Shown: in pieces, positions 1 to 7,935 of the stretch | Numbering within the stretch: the stretch's first letter is position 1 | How the letters are laid out: the number at the start of each line of letters is the position of its first letter | NCBI GenBank assembly: GCA_009693225.1 | Contig: SHXP01000014.1 | Location: 1 to 19,116 of the forward strand | DNA from: Limnohabitans sp. | Lineage (GTDB): Bacteria > Pseudomonadota > Gammaproteobacteria > Burkholderiales > Burkholderiaceae_C | Direction: 5' to 3' | DNA length: 19,116 nt | The notes under the pieces: generated by a model | Seen by the model: the letters and a program-made list of their open reading frames with translations, nothing else | Databases searched by the model: none | What the model was told of the DNA's origin: nothing | Position numbers and translations under genes: made by a program

Positions 1-373
1 AAAAAGTCGCTGCATGTGCCACCGCCAGATCAATGAATTTCTGATCGTCCGGGTCTTTGCAGACAAAGGGCGAGCGCGCAGCATCCGCCGCAGGCAGGCT
101 CAAGCGGTCAAAGGCCTGCATCACCTTTTGTAGGCTGCACCCGACCTGTTCGCGTCTTTTAGCAATATGCGTATAGTCCAGCACCCGCAGCAATTCTTGC
201 CGCATGGCGGCGGTGGCCAGCCAGCGTAACTGAGCGCTTTTCAATGCCTCAAGCAAGGACGGCGTGGCAGGGTCCCGGTAGACCCAAATGTCCAGCAGCA
301 CATTGGTATCAATGACGATACAAGGTCTGTCATCGGCCGCCGGCACTGAGTCGCCGGTGTCGCTCTCAGCCAT
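1..373 (-). CDS. PIN-domain ribonuclease (toxin-like), 3' end outside window
   Basis: This is the first 124 codons of a PIN-domain protein; no stop is reached before the left edge. The PIN fold is a metal-dependent RNase fold with an acidic triad or tetrad. Visible here are IDTNVLLD (first Asp at residue 22), MRQELLRVL (Glu60) and KDPDDQKFIDLA (acidic cluster at residues 107–115), in the right order and spacing. The start is the ATG at 373, the first in-frame start after an in-frame TGA. The roughly 17-residue acidic leader before the domain is longer than usual. It lies 42 bp downstream of the methyltransferase gene and is probably co-transcribed with it. It resembles the 'putative toxin, PIN family' group often found in toxin–antitoxin pairs, but no antitoxin gene is visible upstream. 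It could equally be a stand-alone RNA-processing nuclease. Confidence 0.85.
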   Translation of the reverse strand, partial: MAESDTGDSVPAADDRPCIVIDTNVLLDIWVYRDPATPSLLEALKSAQLRWLATAAMRQELLRVLDYTHIAKRREQVGCSLQKVMQAFDRLSLPAADAARSPFVCKDPDDQKFIDLAVAHAATF

Positions 374-415
374 GCCCGGGCATCACTCTTTCAACACGCT
401 GGCAAGCAGATGCCG

Positions 416-1786
416 TCATGGCGATACCGCTTGTGCGTCGTCTGCATCGGGGGGTTTATTTTTTCTGACCGTCCCGGCTTGCAAGTCAAAGCGGAACATA
501 CGGCATTCGATAGGCCCGTTCCACATCGGCACTTTTCGCGACTCTTTCAAACGCATGCGCCCTGGTAGCTTCAGGTCCGGGGTCAGCACCCAGGCACGCC
601 AGCCGGCATAGTGTTTTTTCCAATGGCTGGCCAGCTGGCTGAAAAAATCACCGCCGTCCTGCACCTGACCGGTCTCGCGACCACCTCTGCGTCCGGCGTC
701 CATTGTGTGTTCATCATCCAAAGGACCGGGCTCTGGTGAACTTACGCCACGTCTGGATGTGCCCGCAACGCCGGCAGTCTCTATCCGCTCGCCATAGGGC
801 GGGTTGACGAGCATCAGTCCCGGCGTATCGCCGGGCGGCATGCGTTGCAGCGCGTCGCCTCCGCGCAATCGGATGGCGTGCGCCACACCGGCACGCTCGG
901 CATTGCGTTTGGCGAAGTCAACCATGCGAAACGCCACATCGCTGGCAAAGACCTGTGCCCGCGGCTCGCATTGCTGAGCGCTGGCCTGCTCCTTGAGTTG
1001 CTGCCACACATGCGCGTCAAACAGACGCAATCGCTCAAAGCCGAAACGCCTGTGTGCACCGGCGGCGATGCGGCACGCAATTTGCGCGGCTTCAATGACG
1101 ATGGTGCCGCTGCCGCAACACGGGTCGTACAAAACCTGCCCCTGCTCGACGCCCGCAAGCGGCATCACCGCAGGTCGTGTTTCCCCCGGCGCATACACCG
1201 GCGGCATGCTCCAGGCGCTGGCCGCGAGCATGGCCGCTGCCAGCGTTTCCTTGAGCGGCGCTTCGCCCTTGTCTTCGCGCCAGCCGCGCTTGAACAAAGG
1301 CTCGCCACTGGTGTCCAGGTAAATGCTTTGGGTTTTTTCAGTCAGGTGCAAATGCACACGCACCGCCGGTCTCTGTGTGTCCACATCCGGGCGCACGCCG
1401 GTTTTCTCGCGGAACCGGTCCGCAATGGTATCCTTGACGCGCAGCGTTGCAAAATTCAGGCTTTTGAGCGGACTGTGCTGCGCTGTGAAATCAATGCGAA
1501 AACTCTCACGCGGCGTGAACCACATTTCCCAGGCGATGGCGGCGGCAGTGTTGTAGATGTCCTGCTCGTTCAGATACGGCGCCTCGGCGAGTTGAATCAA
1601 TACCCGCATGCCCAGGCGGCTGTGCAAATTCAGCAGCAGCGCGTCCCGCCATGAAGCCTGCAGCTGCACGCCGCCTCTGAGGGTTTGAATGGCCGCCGGC
1701 GGCAAGCCGGTGATTTGTCTGACTTCGGCAGCCAGATAAGCCTCTACCCCGGCAGCGCAGGGGACAAACAGGTTCAATCCATTCAC
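416..1786 (-). CDS. rlmL: THUMP-domain class I rRNA (guanine-N2) methyltransferase, RlmL-like
   Basis: The 456-residue protein matches the N-terminal (RlmL) half of the 23S rRNA m2G2445 methyltransferase; the RlmK half found in the E. coli fusion is absent. A THUMP RNA-binding region covers about residues 45–160. The SAM-binding motif I is DPCCGSGT at 221–228 and the catalytic motif is NPPYGER at 328–334. Residues 337–378, between the catalytic motif and the DFFSQLASHWK helix, form a Gly/Arg/Asp-rich insert that looks disordered. The start is GTG at 1786. It overlaps the rpoN stop in a GTGA arrangement, so translation is probably coupled. Family membership is firm; the exact target base G2445 is inferred from the family. 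Confidence 0.88.
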   Translation of the reverse strand: MNGLNLFVPCAAGVEAYLAAEVRQITGLPPAAIQTLRGGVQLQASWRDALLLNLHSRLGMRVLIQLAEAPYLNEQDIYNTAAAIAWEMWFTPRESFRIDFTAQHSPLKSLNFATLRVKDTIADRFREKTGVRPDVDTQRPAVRVHLHLTEKTQSIYLDTSGEPLFKRGWREDKGEAPLKETLAAAMLAASAWSMPPVYAPGETRPAVMPLAGVEQGQVLYDPCCGSGTIVIEAAQIACRIAAGAHRRFGFERLRLFDAHVWQQLKEQASAQQCEPRAQVFASDVAFRMVDFAKRNAERAGVAHAIRLRGGDALQRMPPGDTPGLMLVNPPYGERIETAGVAGTSRRGVSSPEPGPLDDEHTMDAGRRGGRETGQVQDGGDFFSQLASHWKKHYAGWRAWVLTPDLKLPGRMRLKESRKVPMWNGPIECRMFRFDLQAGTVRKNKPPDADDAQAVSP

Positions 1787-3369
1787 AGCGTTTTACGCAG
1801 GTTAGAGGGCGCTATGCGCAAGGCTTCGCGGTACTTGGCAACGGTGCGGCGAGCGCAATCAATGCCCTGTTCCTTGAGCATGTCGGACAACTGGTTATCC
1901 GATAAAGGTTTCTTCGGGTTTTCGCTGGCAATCAATTGTTTGATGAGCGCACGCACCGCCGTGCTCGACGCGTTGTTGCCGCTGTCGGTGCCCAGCCCCG
2001 AACCGAAGAAATACTTCAGCTCAAAGGTGCCGTAAGGCGTGTGCATGTATTTAGCCGTGGTGACCCGGCTGATGGTGGACTCGTGCAAGCCCAGTTCTCC
2101 AGCAATTTCACGCAGCACCATGGGCTTCATCGCCAGTTCGCCATGAATGAAAAAACTTTTCTGCCGCTGCGTGATGGCATTGCTGACACGCAAAATCGTG
2201 TCAAAGCGCTGCTGTATGTTTTTGATCATCCAGCGCGCTTCCTGCAATCGCTGTTGCAAACCTGCGTGGCTGTCGCCCTTGCTGCCCTTTAAAGCATTGG
2301 CATAAATGTCATTCACTTTCAGGCGCGGCATGACCTCAGGGTTGAGCATGGCGCGGAATTGCGGCAGTCCCTGGCGGTCAACACCGGCGGCAGTGACCAG
2401 CACATCGGGCAAAACCACATTACGTTCCACATCAATAAAACGGCGTCCCGGTTTGGGTTCAAGCCGCGCAATCAAGGCGATGGCCACTTTGACTTCCATC
2501 TCCGCGGCGCCCACGGCCAACACCAGGCGCTTGACATCGCGTTTGGCTAGCAGCTCCAGCGGTTGTTTGCAAATCTCCAAGGCACAGGCGCGCACCGCTG
2601 CCCGCTCTTGCGTCTCAGCCGGTATGGCCTGCAATTGCAGGCGCAAACACTCGCCCAGGTCACGTGCGCCGACACCCGTGGGCTCCAGGCTTTGCAACAA
2701 ACCCAAAGCCACTTGAAAGCGGTGCACCAGTTCTTCGCATTGCTCCAGGTCATCACCGGCCAGGCTTTCGGCCAGGGTCTGGAAACTGTCATCAAGGTAA
2801 CCGTCGTCGTTCAGCGACTCGATCAGAAAACGCAAGGCGGCACGGTCGGTGTCGTCCAGACGCAGCGACAAAGCCTGGCGGTGCAAAAACGCGGTCAACG
2901 ATTCCTGGTTACGCGCCAGTTCGGTGGCCTGGGCTTTTTCGTCGTCATTTTTTGTGTTGTTATTGCGGGCCGGCGCATCGCCGCCCCATTCGCTGTCGTC
3001 AGGGGAAAACTCCACACTGCCGTCACCGTCCCAGCTTTCAGCCACACCGGCTGCGTCCGGCGGTGCATCCGGCGCTTCACTGGCGGTGTCCACGTGTATT
3101 TCACTCACCCGGTCCACGTGACCGTCCCATACGTCGGCTTCAGACTCAGGCTCTGAGGGGACCGCGACGGTATCCTCCTGCGCCAGACCGAAATCTTCAC
3201 GCGCCGCCAGGTCTTCCATTTCCTTCTCCAGAAACGGGTTGTCGTCCAGCATTTGCTCGATTTCCTGGCTCAACTCCAGCGTCGAGAGCTGCAGCAGACG
3301 GATCGACTGCTGCAGTTGCGGCGTGAGTGCCAGGTGTTGCGAGACGCGCAGTGAGAGGCCTTGCTTCAT
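1783..3369 (-). CDS. rpoN: RNA polymerase sigma-54 factor RpoN
   Basis: Sigma-54 directs RNA polymerase to -24/-12 promoters that need an AAA+ activator (nitrogen, motility and carbon genes). The 528-residue protein has all the family parts. Region I is Gln/Leu-rich at the N-terminus (LALTPQLQQSIRLLQLS, about residues 13–29). An acidic region II with many Asp/Glu spans about 53–150. The core-binding domain follows. The helix-turn-helix LHESTISRVT is followed by KYMHTPYGTFELKYFF. The C-terminal RpoN box ARRTVAKYRE is at residues 506–515. It sits 15 bp downstream of lptB, the usual betaproteobacterial and gammaproteobacterial arrangement. The following gene is the methyltransferase, not hpf or ptsN as in many relatives. 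Confidence 0.97.
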   Translation of the reverse strand: MKQGLSLRVSQHLALTPQLQQSIRLLQLSTLELSQEIEQMLDDNPFLEKEMEDLAAREDFGLAQEDTVAVPSEPESEADVWDGHVDRVSEIHVDTASEAPDAPPDAAGVAESWDGDGSVEFSPDDSEWGGDAPARNNNTKNDDEKAQATELARNQESLTAFLHRQALSLRLDDTDRAALRFLIESLNDDGYLDDSFQTLAESLAGDDLEQCEELVHRFQVALGLLQSLEPTGVGARDLGECLRLQLQAIPAETQERAAVRACALEICKQPLELLAKRDVKRLVLAVGAAEMEVKVAIALIARLEPKPGRRFIDVERNVVLPDVLVTAAGVDRQGLPQFRAMLNPEVMPRLKVNDIYANALKGSKGDSHAGLQQRLQEARWMIKNIQQRFDTILRVSNAITQRQKSFFIHGELAMKPMVLREIAGELGLHESTISRVTTAKYMHTPYGTFELKYFFGSGLGTDSGNNASSTAVRALIKQLIASENPKKPLSDNQLSDMLKEQGIDCARRTVAKYREALRIAPSNLRKTL

Positions 3370-3384
3370 GCTGCGTGTCCGACT

Positions 3385-4146
3385 TTACATTCGGAAGTTT
3401 TCGCCCAGGTACACCCGGCGTACCTCGGAGTTTTGCACGACGTCCTGCGGCTTGCCCTCAGCCAGCACCCGGCCTTCGCTGATGATGGCGGCATGGTCGC
3501 AAATGCCCAGGGTTTCGCGCACATTATGGTCAGTGATCAACACGCCTATGCCCTTGGATTTCAGAAAACCGATGATGCGCTGAATTTCAAGCACCGCAAT
3601 CGGATCGATGCCGGCAAACGGCTCGTCGAGCAGGATGTAACGCGGTTGTGTGGCCAGGGCTCTGGCGATTTCCACCCGCCGTCTTTCGCCGCCGGACAAG
3701 GACGGCGCAGTTGATACACGCAAATGCTCAATCCGCAATTCCTGCAGCAAATGGGTCAGGCGTTGTTCGATCTCGGTGGACGACAAACTCCGCCCTTTTT
3801 CATCCTGCTGTAACTCCAATACCGAACGCACGTTATCGGCGACATTGAGTTTGCGGAATATGGAGGCTTCCTGCGGCAGATAACTCAAGCCCATGCTGGC
3901 GCGCTTGTGAATCGGCAGGTGTTCCACCGCAACGCCATCGATGGAAATCAGGCCGGCGTCTGCCCGCACCAGTCCGACGATTATGTAAAAGGAAGTGGTT
4001 TTGCCCGCTCCGTTGGGGCCGAGCAAGCCCACCACTTCACCCTTGCTAACGGTGATGGATACATCCTGAACCACCTGACGGCCGGTATAGGTTTTCTGCA
4101 AATGCCGCACTTCCAACTGACCGGGCGCAGTAGCCGCAGTGGTCAC
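3385..4146 (-). CDS. lptB: LPS export ABC transporter ATP-binding protein LptB
   Basis: LptB is the cytoplasmic ATPase of the LptB2FGC complex that extracts lipopolysaccharide from the inner membrane. The 253-residue protein shows the complete ABC ATPase set: Walker A GPNGAGKT at 43–50, Q-loop Gln92, signature LSGGE at 150–154, Walker B ILLDEP at 171–176 and the H-loop His207 in ITDHNVRE. The run YLPQEASIFRKL is characteristic of LptB. Its start overlaps the lptA stop by four bases (ATGA), so the two are almost certainly translated together. The membrane partners LptF and LptG are not in this window. Confidence 0.97.
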   Translation of the reverse strand: MTTAATAPGQLEVRHLQKTYTGRQVVQDVSITVSKGEVVGLLGPNGAGKTTSFYIIVGLVRADAGLISIDGVAVEHLPIHKRASMGLSYLPQEASIFRKLNVADNVRSVLELQQDEKGRSLSSTEIEQRLTHLLQELRIEHLRVSTAPSLSGGERRRVEIARALATQPRYILLDEPFAGIDPIAVLEIQRIIGFLKSKGIGVLITDHNVRETLGICDHAAIISEGRVLAEGKPQDVVQNSEVRRVYLGENFRM

Positions 4147-4724
4147 TTGCCGGCCTCGTCGTTGGCTTTAGGTGTCAGCACCGCGCGAACACGGCCTGTT
4201 CCATTGGCCGGTTTGACACCGCCGACGATGCCATCCACCGTGAACTGATCGCTCAGGTTTTCATAAATGATGCGCTGACCAGTGATCTGGTCGCTCAGTA
4301 CCGTGCCGCGGTAACGTCGGAAGTCGGCGCGTCCGAACAGCGTCAGCCTGTCAGCCTTGCCGTCGTAATCGATGCGTTCACCCTCGCCTTCGATCCACTC
4401 ATCCACGCCCTCGCGCTTTTGCCGGAAAAAAGCCAATTGGCCGGGCAGCGGTTTGATCACACCGTATTGGTAACCGTCCGGGTCCTGGCGCACCTCGATG
4501 CGTTCGCCCCGCATGGTGATGGTGCCCTTGGTCGCAAGCACTTTGCCGGTGAACACGCTGGTTTGTTTGAGTTCGTCGTGCTCAAGGTTATCGGCCTCGA
4601 CGTTCATGGGTTTTTGGCGGTCGGCTTTTCCCGCCAACGCCCCCAGATGGGGCGTCATGATTAAGCAACCGATGAGAAGTAGGTTTTTCAAGGCATGAAA
4701 ATTGCTGTGTAGAATGCCTCGCAT
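4143..4724 (-). CDS. lptA: Periplasmic LPS transport protein LptA
   Basis: LptA forms the beta-jellyroll bridge that carries lipopolysaccharide across the periplasm between LptC and LptD. The 193-residue product starts with a signal peptide, with a hydrophobic stretch at about residues 12–30 and likely cleavage after GALAG. It continues with the typical OstA/LptA pattern: PMNVEADNLEHDE, then FTGKVLATKGTITMRGERI, and later DRLTLFGRADFRR and VLSDQITGQRIIY. The ATG at 4724 is taken as the start; no strong ribosome site precedes it. In relatives lptC lies directly upstream, but here the gene 26 bp upstream is dsbA, and no LptC-like frame is seen next to it. Confidence 0.93.
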   Translation of the reverse strand: MRGILHSNFHALKNLLLIGCLIMTPHLGALAGKADRQKPMNVEADNLEHDELKQTSVFTGKVLATKGTITMRGERIEVRQDPDGYQYGVIKPLPGQLAFFRQKREGVDEWIEGEGERIDYDGKADRLTLFGRADFRRYRGTVLSDQITGQRIIYENLSDQFTVDGIVGGVKPANGTGRVRAVLTPKANDEAGK

Positions 4725-4750
4725 TGTAGAGACATTGCCAGCAAATGCCT

Positions 4751-5404
4751 TTAATGCCCTTTGCGGATCTCGCCCAGCAGGAAATCAGTGACTTGTAAGG
4801 CACGATCCATGGAACCCGCCAGACTGCCATCCACATAAAAACGGCCGCCGACACCCAGAGCAGGCACACCCTCGACCTTGAACTGCTCCTGCAACTGGGC
4901 CGCGCGTTTTGCTTTACCGACCACAGCAAAAGAATTGAACAATTCGGTGAACCTGGCGCCCGGGATGCCGTTTTTCTCTGCCCAGACCATGAGATTGTCG
5001 AGTTTGGCCAGGTTTTGTTTTTCGACATGGATGGCAGCAAACATCTTGCTTTGCAATTCCTTGACCTTGCCTAGGGCTTCGAGCACGTAATAAGCGCGTT
5101 GCTGAGCTTCAAAGTCTTCACGGAAACGCACCGGGACCCGTTTGAGCTCGACGTCTTTGGGCAGTTTTTTGCTCCAGGCGCTCAATGCAGGTTCAAAAGC
5201 ATTGCAATGCTGACAATTGTACCAAAAGAACTCCAGCACTTCGATTTTGCCCTTAGCCACATCGGAGGGCAAGGGCTTGGGCAAGACCATGTAATCGGTA
5301 CCCGGCTTGAAGCCGGCGCCTTGCGCCAGCGCCTGCCGCCAGGGGCTGAGCATCACACTAGCCAGTGCGTTGGTAGCTAGCGCATTGAATTGACGACGTT
5401 GCAT
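4751..5404 (-). CDS. dsbA: Thiol:disulfide interchange protein DsbA (CQHC active site)
   Basis: This periplasmic thioredoxin-fold oxidase introduces disulfide bonds into exported proteins. The 217-residue protein has a signal peptide beginning MQRRQF, a twin-arginine-like start, with cleavage probably after QALAQ near residue 28. The active site is in FFWYNCQHCNAFEP, with cysteines at residues 64 and 67. The cis-proline loop is EGVPALGVGGRFYVDG. The normal DsbA motif is CPHC; here the middle pair is Gln-His. The codons read TGT CAG CAT TGC at 5215–5204, so this is not a translation slip. Gene order argS–SPOR–dsbA is common in Burkholderiales. The family call is firm; altered redox potential is only inferred. 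Confidence 0.92.
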   Translation of the reverse strand: MQRRQFNALATNALASVMLSPWRQALAQGAGFKPGTDYMVLPKPLPSDVAKGKIEVLEFFWYNCQHCNAFEPALSAWSKKLPKDVELKRVPVRFREDFEAQQRAYYVLEALGKVKELQSKMFAAIHVEKQNLAKLDNLMVWAEKNGIPGARFTELFNSFAVVGKAKRAAQLQEQFKVEGVPALGVGGRFYVDGSLAGSMDRALQVTDFLLGEIRKGH

Positions 5405-5421
5405 GGTCCGACCTTTCTCGT

Positions 5422-6018
5422 TTAACGTTGCACCCGAATCAAGGCTGACTCGAATTTATTGGATTTCAACTGTGTCTGAATTAGTTCGGCCTGCGACTTG
5501 CTGTCGTAGGGGCCGACACGCACCCTGTAAATGATTTTGCCTTCCTGTTCGCGCTGCGAAATGGCAGGATCAAATCCACCTAATGCAAGTTTGGCACGCT
5601 GACTTTCGGCCTCTTCGCTGGAACGGAATGCCCCCACTTGCACAAAGTAATAAAAAGCCTCGGCCTGCTGTGCTTTGCCGGCGGCCAGATCGCCCAGCGG
5701 GTCTTCCGAAGCGGCAGGTGCTTGCGCGGGTGCAGCCGGCGGTGCCGCGACTTCACCCGGCTTGGCCGTCTTGGCAGGTTCGGCGGGTGCATTGGCTGCC
5801 GGGGTTTTGCCATACAGCGGGGCGTTCGGGTCCCAGTCCTTGTTTTTCTTTTCCTCGGCCGCGTCCTGTTCGGCGTTGCGCGTCAGGCCTTTGTTCAAAA
5901 ACGGGATCGGCACCTTGGTGACATAAACCGCCACACCGAGCGCGACCGTCAAGCCAACGACCAGGCCCAGAATAAAACCCACCAGGGTGTTGCCGCGCTG
6001 CGTGAAAAAATATGCCAT
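5422..6018 (-). CDS. SPOR-domain cell-envelope protein (FtsN-like)
   Basis: The 198-residue protein has an N-terminal cytoplasmic stub, one transmembrane helix (about residues 11–33) and an Ala/Pro/Lys-rich periplasmic linker (about 45–120). A C-terminal SPOR domain spans about 121–198, beginning FYYFVQVGAF and containing IIYRVRVGPYDSKSQAE. SPOR domains bind denuded septal peptidoglycan, so a role in cell division is likely. The architecture is that of FtsN, but it is shorter than E. coli FtsN (319 residues), so I leave the symbol blank. It follows argS after 11 bp and precedes dsbA by 17 bp, the usual operon layout in this group. Confidence 0.92.
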   Translation of the reverse strand: MAYFFTQRGNTLVGFILGLVVGLTVALGVAVYVTKVPIPFLNKGLTRNAEQDAAEEKKNKDWDPNAPLYGKTPAANAPAEPAKTAKPGEVAAPPAAPAQAPAASEDPLGDLAAGKAQQAEAFYYFVQVGAFRSSEEAESQRAKLALGGFDPAISQREQEGKIIYRVRVGPYDSKSQAELIQTQLKSNKFESALIRVQR

Positions 6019-6029
6019 ATATTTTACCT

Positions 6030-7727
6030 TTACATGCTGATCGGCGCGACCACGCCGATCAGCGCCAATCCATTTGACAAAACCTGGGCAGTGGCCCTCA
6101 CCAGCGCCACTCTGGCATCTCTGGTCTTGACATCATCGACCAGAATGCGCTCTGCATCGTAATAGCAGTGGTAGCAGGCGGCCAGGTCGCGCAAATAAAA
6201 CGTCACATCGTGCGGTGCCAGATCGGCGCTGGCCTGGGTCAGCATCTGCGGATAGCGCGCCAGCAACATCATCAGCGCTTGAGCCGGTGCGCTGTCCAGC
6301 GGGGTGAGATCGACATTCAGCAGTTCATGAAACTCCATCTTCGACTGCGTCTGCCAGGTGCCGAGGATCGACCATATGCGCGCGTGCGCGTACTGCACGT
6401 AGTACACCGGGTTTTCATTGTTTTTGGCACGCGCCAGATCGACATCGAACACATACTCTGTATCCGCCTTGCGGCTGAGCAGAAAGAAGCGCACCGCGTC
6501 TTTGCTGGTCCACTTGATCAGGTCGCGCAAAGTGACATAACTGCCGGCGCGCTTGGAGATCTTCACGTCCTCGCCGCCGCGCATGACTCGCACCATGGTG
6601 TGCAATACATAGTCGGGATAGCCCGGCGGTATATGCAAGCCCTGCTGCGCCGAGGCTGCCTGCACCCCGGCGCGCACCCTGGCGATGGTGCCGTGGTGGT
6701 CGGTGCCTTGAATGTTGATGACCTTGGTGAAGCCGCGCTTCCATTTGGCCAGGTGGTAAGCCACATCCGGCACGAAATAGGTGTAGCTGCCGTCGGACTT
6801 GCGCATCACCCGGTCTTTGTCGTCGCCAAAGTCGGTTGAACGCAACCACATGGCGCCGTCCTGCTCATAGGTGTGGCCCGAGGCCTGCAACGAAGCCACG
6901 GCTTTGTCAAGCTTGCCCGTGGTGTAGAGACTGGACTCCAGGTAATAGTGGTCAAACCTGACGTCAAAGGCCTGCAAATCCAGGTCTTGTTCACGGCGCA
7001 AATAAGCGACCGCAAAATCGCGAATGTTGTCAATGTCGCTGACATCCCCGCTGGCGGTGAAACTGCGGTCATCGGCGACCACGGTTTTTTGAGCCTGAAA
7101 ATCCCGGGCAATATCAGCGATGTATTCGCCGTTGTAAGCGTTTTCAGGCCAGCCGGGGAGTCCGGGTTTCAAGCCTTTTGCCCGGCATTGGGTCGAAACG
7201 GCCAGGGTTTGTATCTGCACGCCGGCGTCGTTGTAATAAAACTCGCGGTGCACCGACCAGCCCTGGGTTTCAAACAGATTGCAAATCGCGTCGCCCAATG
7301 CCGCCTGCCTGCCGTGGCCGACGTGCAAAGGCCCGGTCGGGTTGGCCGAGACAAACTCCACCAGCAGTTTCTGTCCGTGATCAGCCTGTCGCCCGTATTC
7401 CCCGGGAGCGCGCAAGACTTCACGCACCACTTGCTGCTTGGCTTCGGGCTTGAGCCTCAGGTTCAAAAAGCCGGGCCCGGCGAGCTCGATGGCCGACACC
7501 CAGCGTTGTCCCGCTTCAGAGGCGAGCAAAGCGGCACGTATCTGTTCGCCGAGTTCGCGCGGATTACGTCCCAGCGGTTTGGCCAGTTGCATGGCGGCGG
7601 TGACCGCCCAATCGCCGTGCGAAGCCACTTTGGGCGTTTCAAACCTGGCCTTGGCACCGCTGCCGGGTAAAAAGTTTTCCAGGGCAGCGGTCAAAGCCGC
7701 TAGCAAGTCTTGCTGAACCTGTTGCAT
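6030..7727 (-). CDS. argS: Arginyl-tRNA synthetase
   Basis: This class Ia synthetase charges tRNA-Arg. The 565-residue protein has the N-terminal additional domain and the HIGH motif as HVGH at 135–138 within SANPTGPLHVGHGR. The KMSKS-equivalent KISKR is at 389–393, and the C-terminal helical anticodon-binding domain contains NPVYYVQYAHARI. GTDHH at 341–345 is also conserved in ArgRS. The length is normal. It is the first gene of the long minus-strand cluster, so its promoter in the 7728–7935 interval probably drives the envelope and rpoN genes as well. No Shine–Dalgarno sequence is evident before the ATG at 7727; a 10-bp palindrome occupies that place. Confidence 0.97.
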   Translation of the reverse strand: MQQVQQDLLAALTAALENFLPGSGAKARFETPKVASHGDWAVTAAMQLAKPLGRNPRELGEQIRAALLASEAGQRWVSAIELAGPGFLNLRLKPEAKQQVVREVLRAPGEYGRQADHGQKLLVEFVSANPTGPLHVGHGRQAALGDAICNLFETQGWSVHREFYYNDAGVQIQTLAVSTQCRAKGLKPGLPGWPENAYNGEYIADIARDFQAQKTVVADDRSFTASGDVSDIDNIRDFAVAYLRREQDLDLQAFDVRFDHYYLESSLYTTGKLDKAVASLQASGHTYEQDGAMWLRSTDFGDDKDRVMRKSDGSYTYFVPDVAYHLAKWKRGFTKVINIQGTDHHGTIARVRAGVQAASAQQGLHIPPGYPDYVLHTMVRVMRGGEDVKISKRAGSYVTLRDLIKWTSKDAVRFFLLSRKADTEYVFDVDLARAKNNENPVYYVQYAHARIWSILGTWQTQSKMEFHELLNVDLTPLDSAPAQALMMLLARYPQMLTQASADLAPHDVTFYLRDLAACYHCYYDAERILVDDVKTRDARVALVRATAQVLSNGLALIGVVAPISM

Positions 7728-7730
7728 CTA

Positions 7731-7740
7731 TGATCGATCA
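7731..7740. repeat. 10-bp perfect palindrome before argS
   Basis: TGATCGATCA reads the same on both strands and ends three bases before the argS start codon, where a ribosome site would be expected. It might be an operator, a small mRNA structure or chance. Confidence 0.4.
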
Positions 7741-7754
7741 ATGACTGAAAGCAC

Positions 7755-7770
7755 CCGCTCAGACGAGCGG
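7755..7770. repeat. Inverted repeat, 6-bp stem and 4-base loop
   Basis: CCGCTC and GAGCGG pair perfectly around AGAC. On the argS-sense strand it would sit in the 5' leader, about 28 bases before the start codon. No T-run follows on that strand, so it is not a standard terminator. Confidence 0.45.
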
Positions 7771-7795
7771 ACCATCACAAGAAAAATAGCGTTTG

Positions 7796-7807
7796 CACGC
7801 CGGCGTG
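7796..7807. promoter_or_regulatory. 12-bp perfect palindrome, possible operator
   Basis: CACGCCGGCGTG is perfectly self-complementary and lies between the divergent genes argS and glcB, about 130 bases before the glcB start. A dimeric regulator could bind it. No regulator gene is adjacent, and the assignment is inferential. Confidence 0.35.
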
Positions 7808-7935
7808 AGAACAGCAGGCGCGAACAACTGGTACCGCTTTTTCAAAGCATCAAGCCCTGTCACTGACCACCTACTAAAATACAAAATTATCAGCGATCGG
7901 CATAGATTGCCTTTTTGTTTCCCTGAAAGCCTTTC

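Larger units (their letters stand above)
7728..7935. promoter_or_regulatory. Divergent argS/glcB control region
   Basis: These 208 bp separate the divergently transcribed argS and glcB genes, so at least two promoters must lie here or nearby. The half near glcB is A+T-rich (7871–7890 contains TACTAAAAT and ACAAAATTAT), a plausible -10 zone. No convincing -35 box could be matched to it. A ribosome site GAAAG at 7925–7929 lies six bases before the glcB ATG. The half near argS holds several short perfect symmetries, listed separately. Confidence 0.6.

Noticed and set aside
845..1654. 269-codon plus-strand frame
   Set aside because: Antisense to the methyltransferase gene, with composition expected of a shadow frame.
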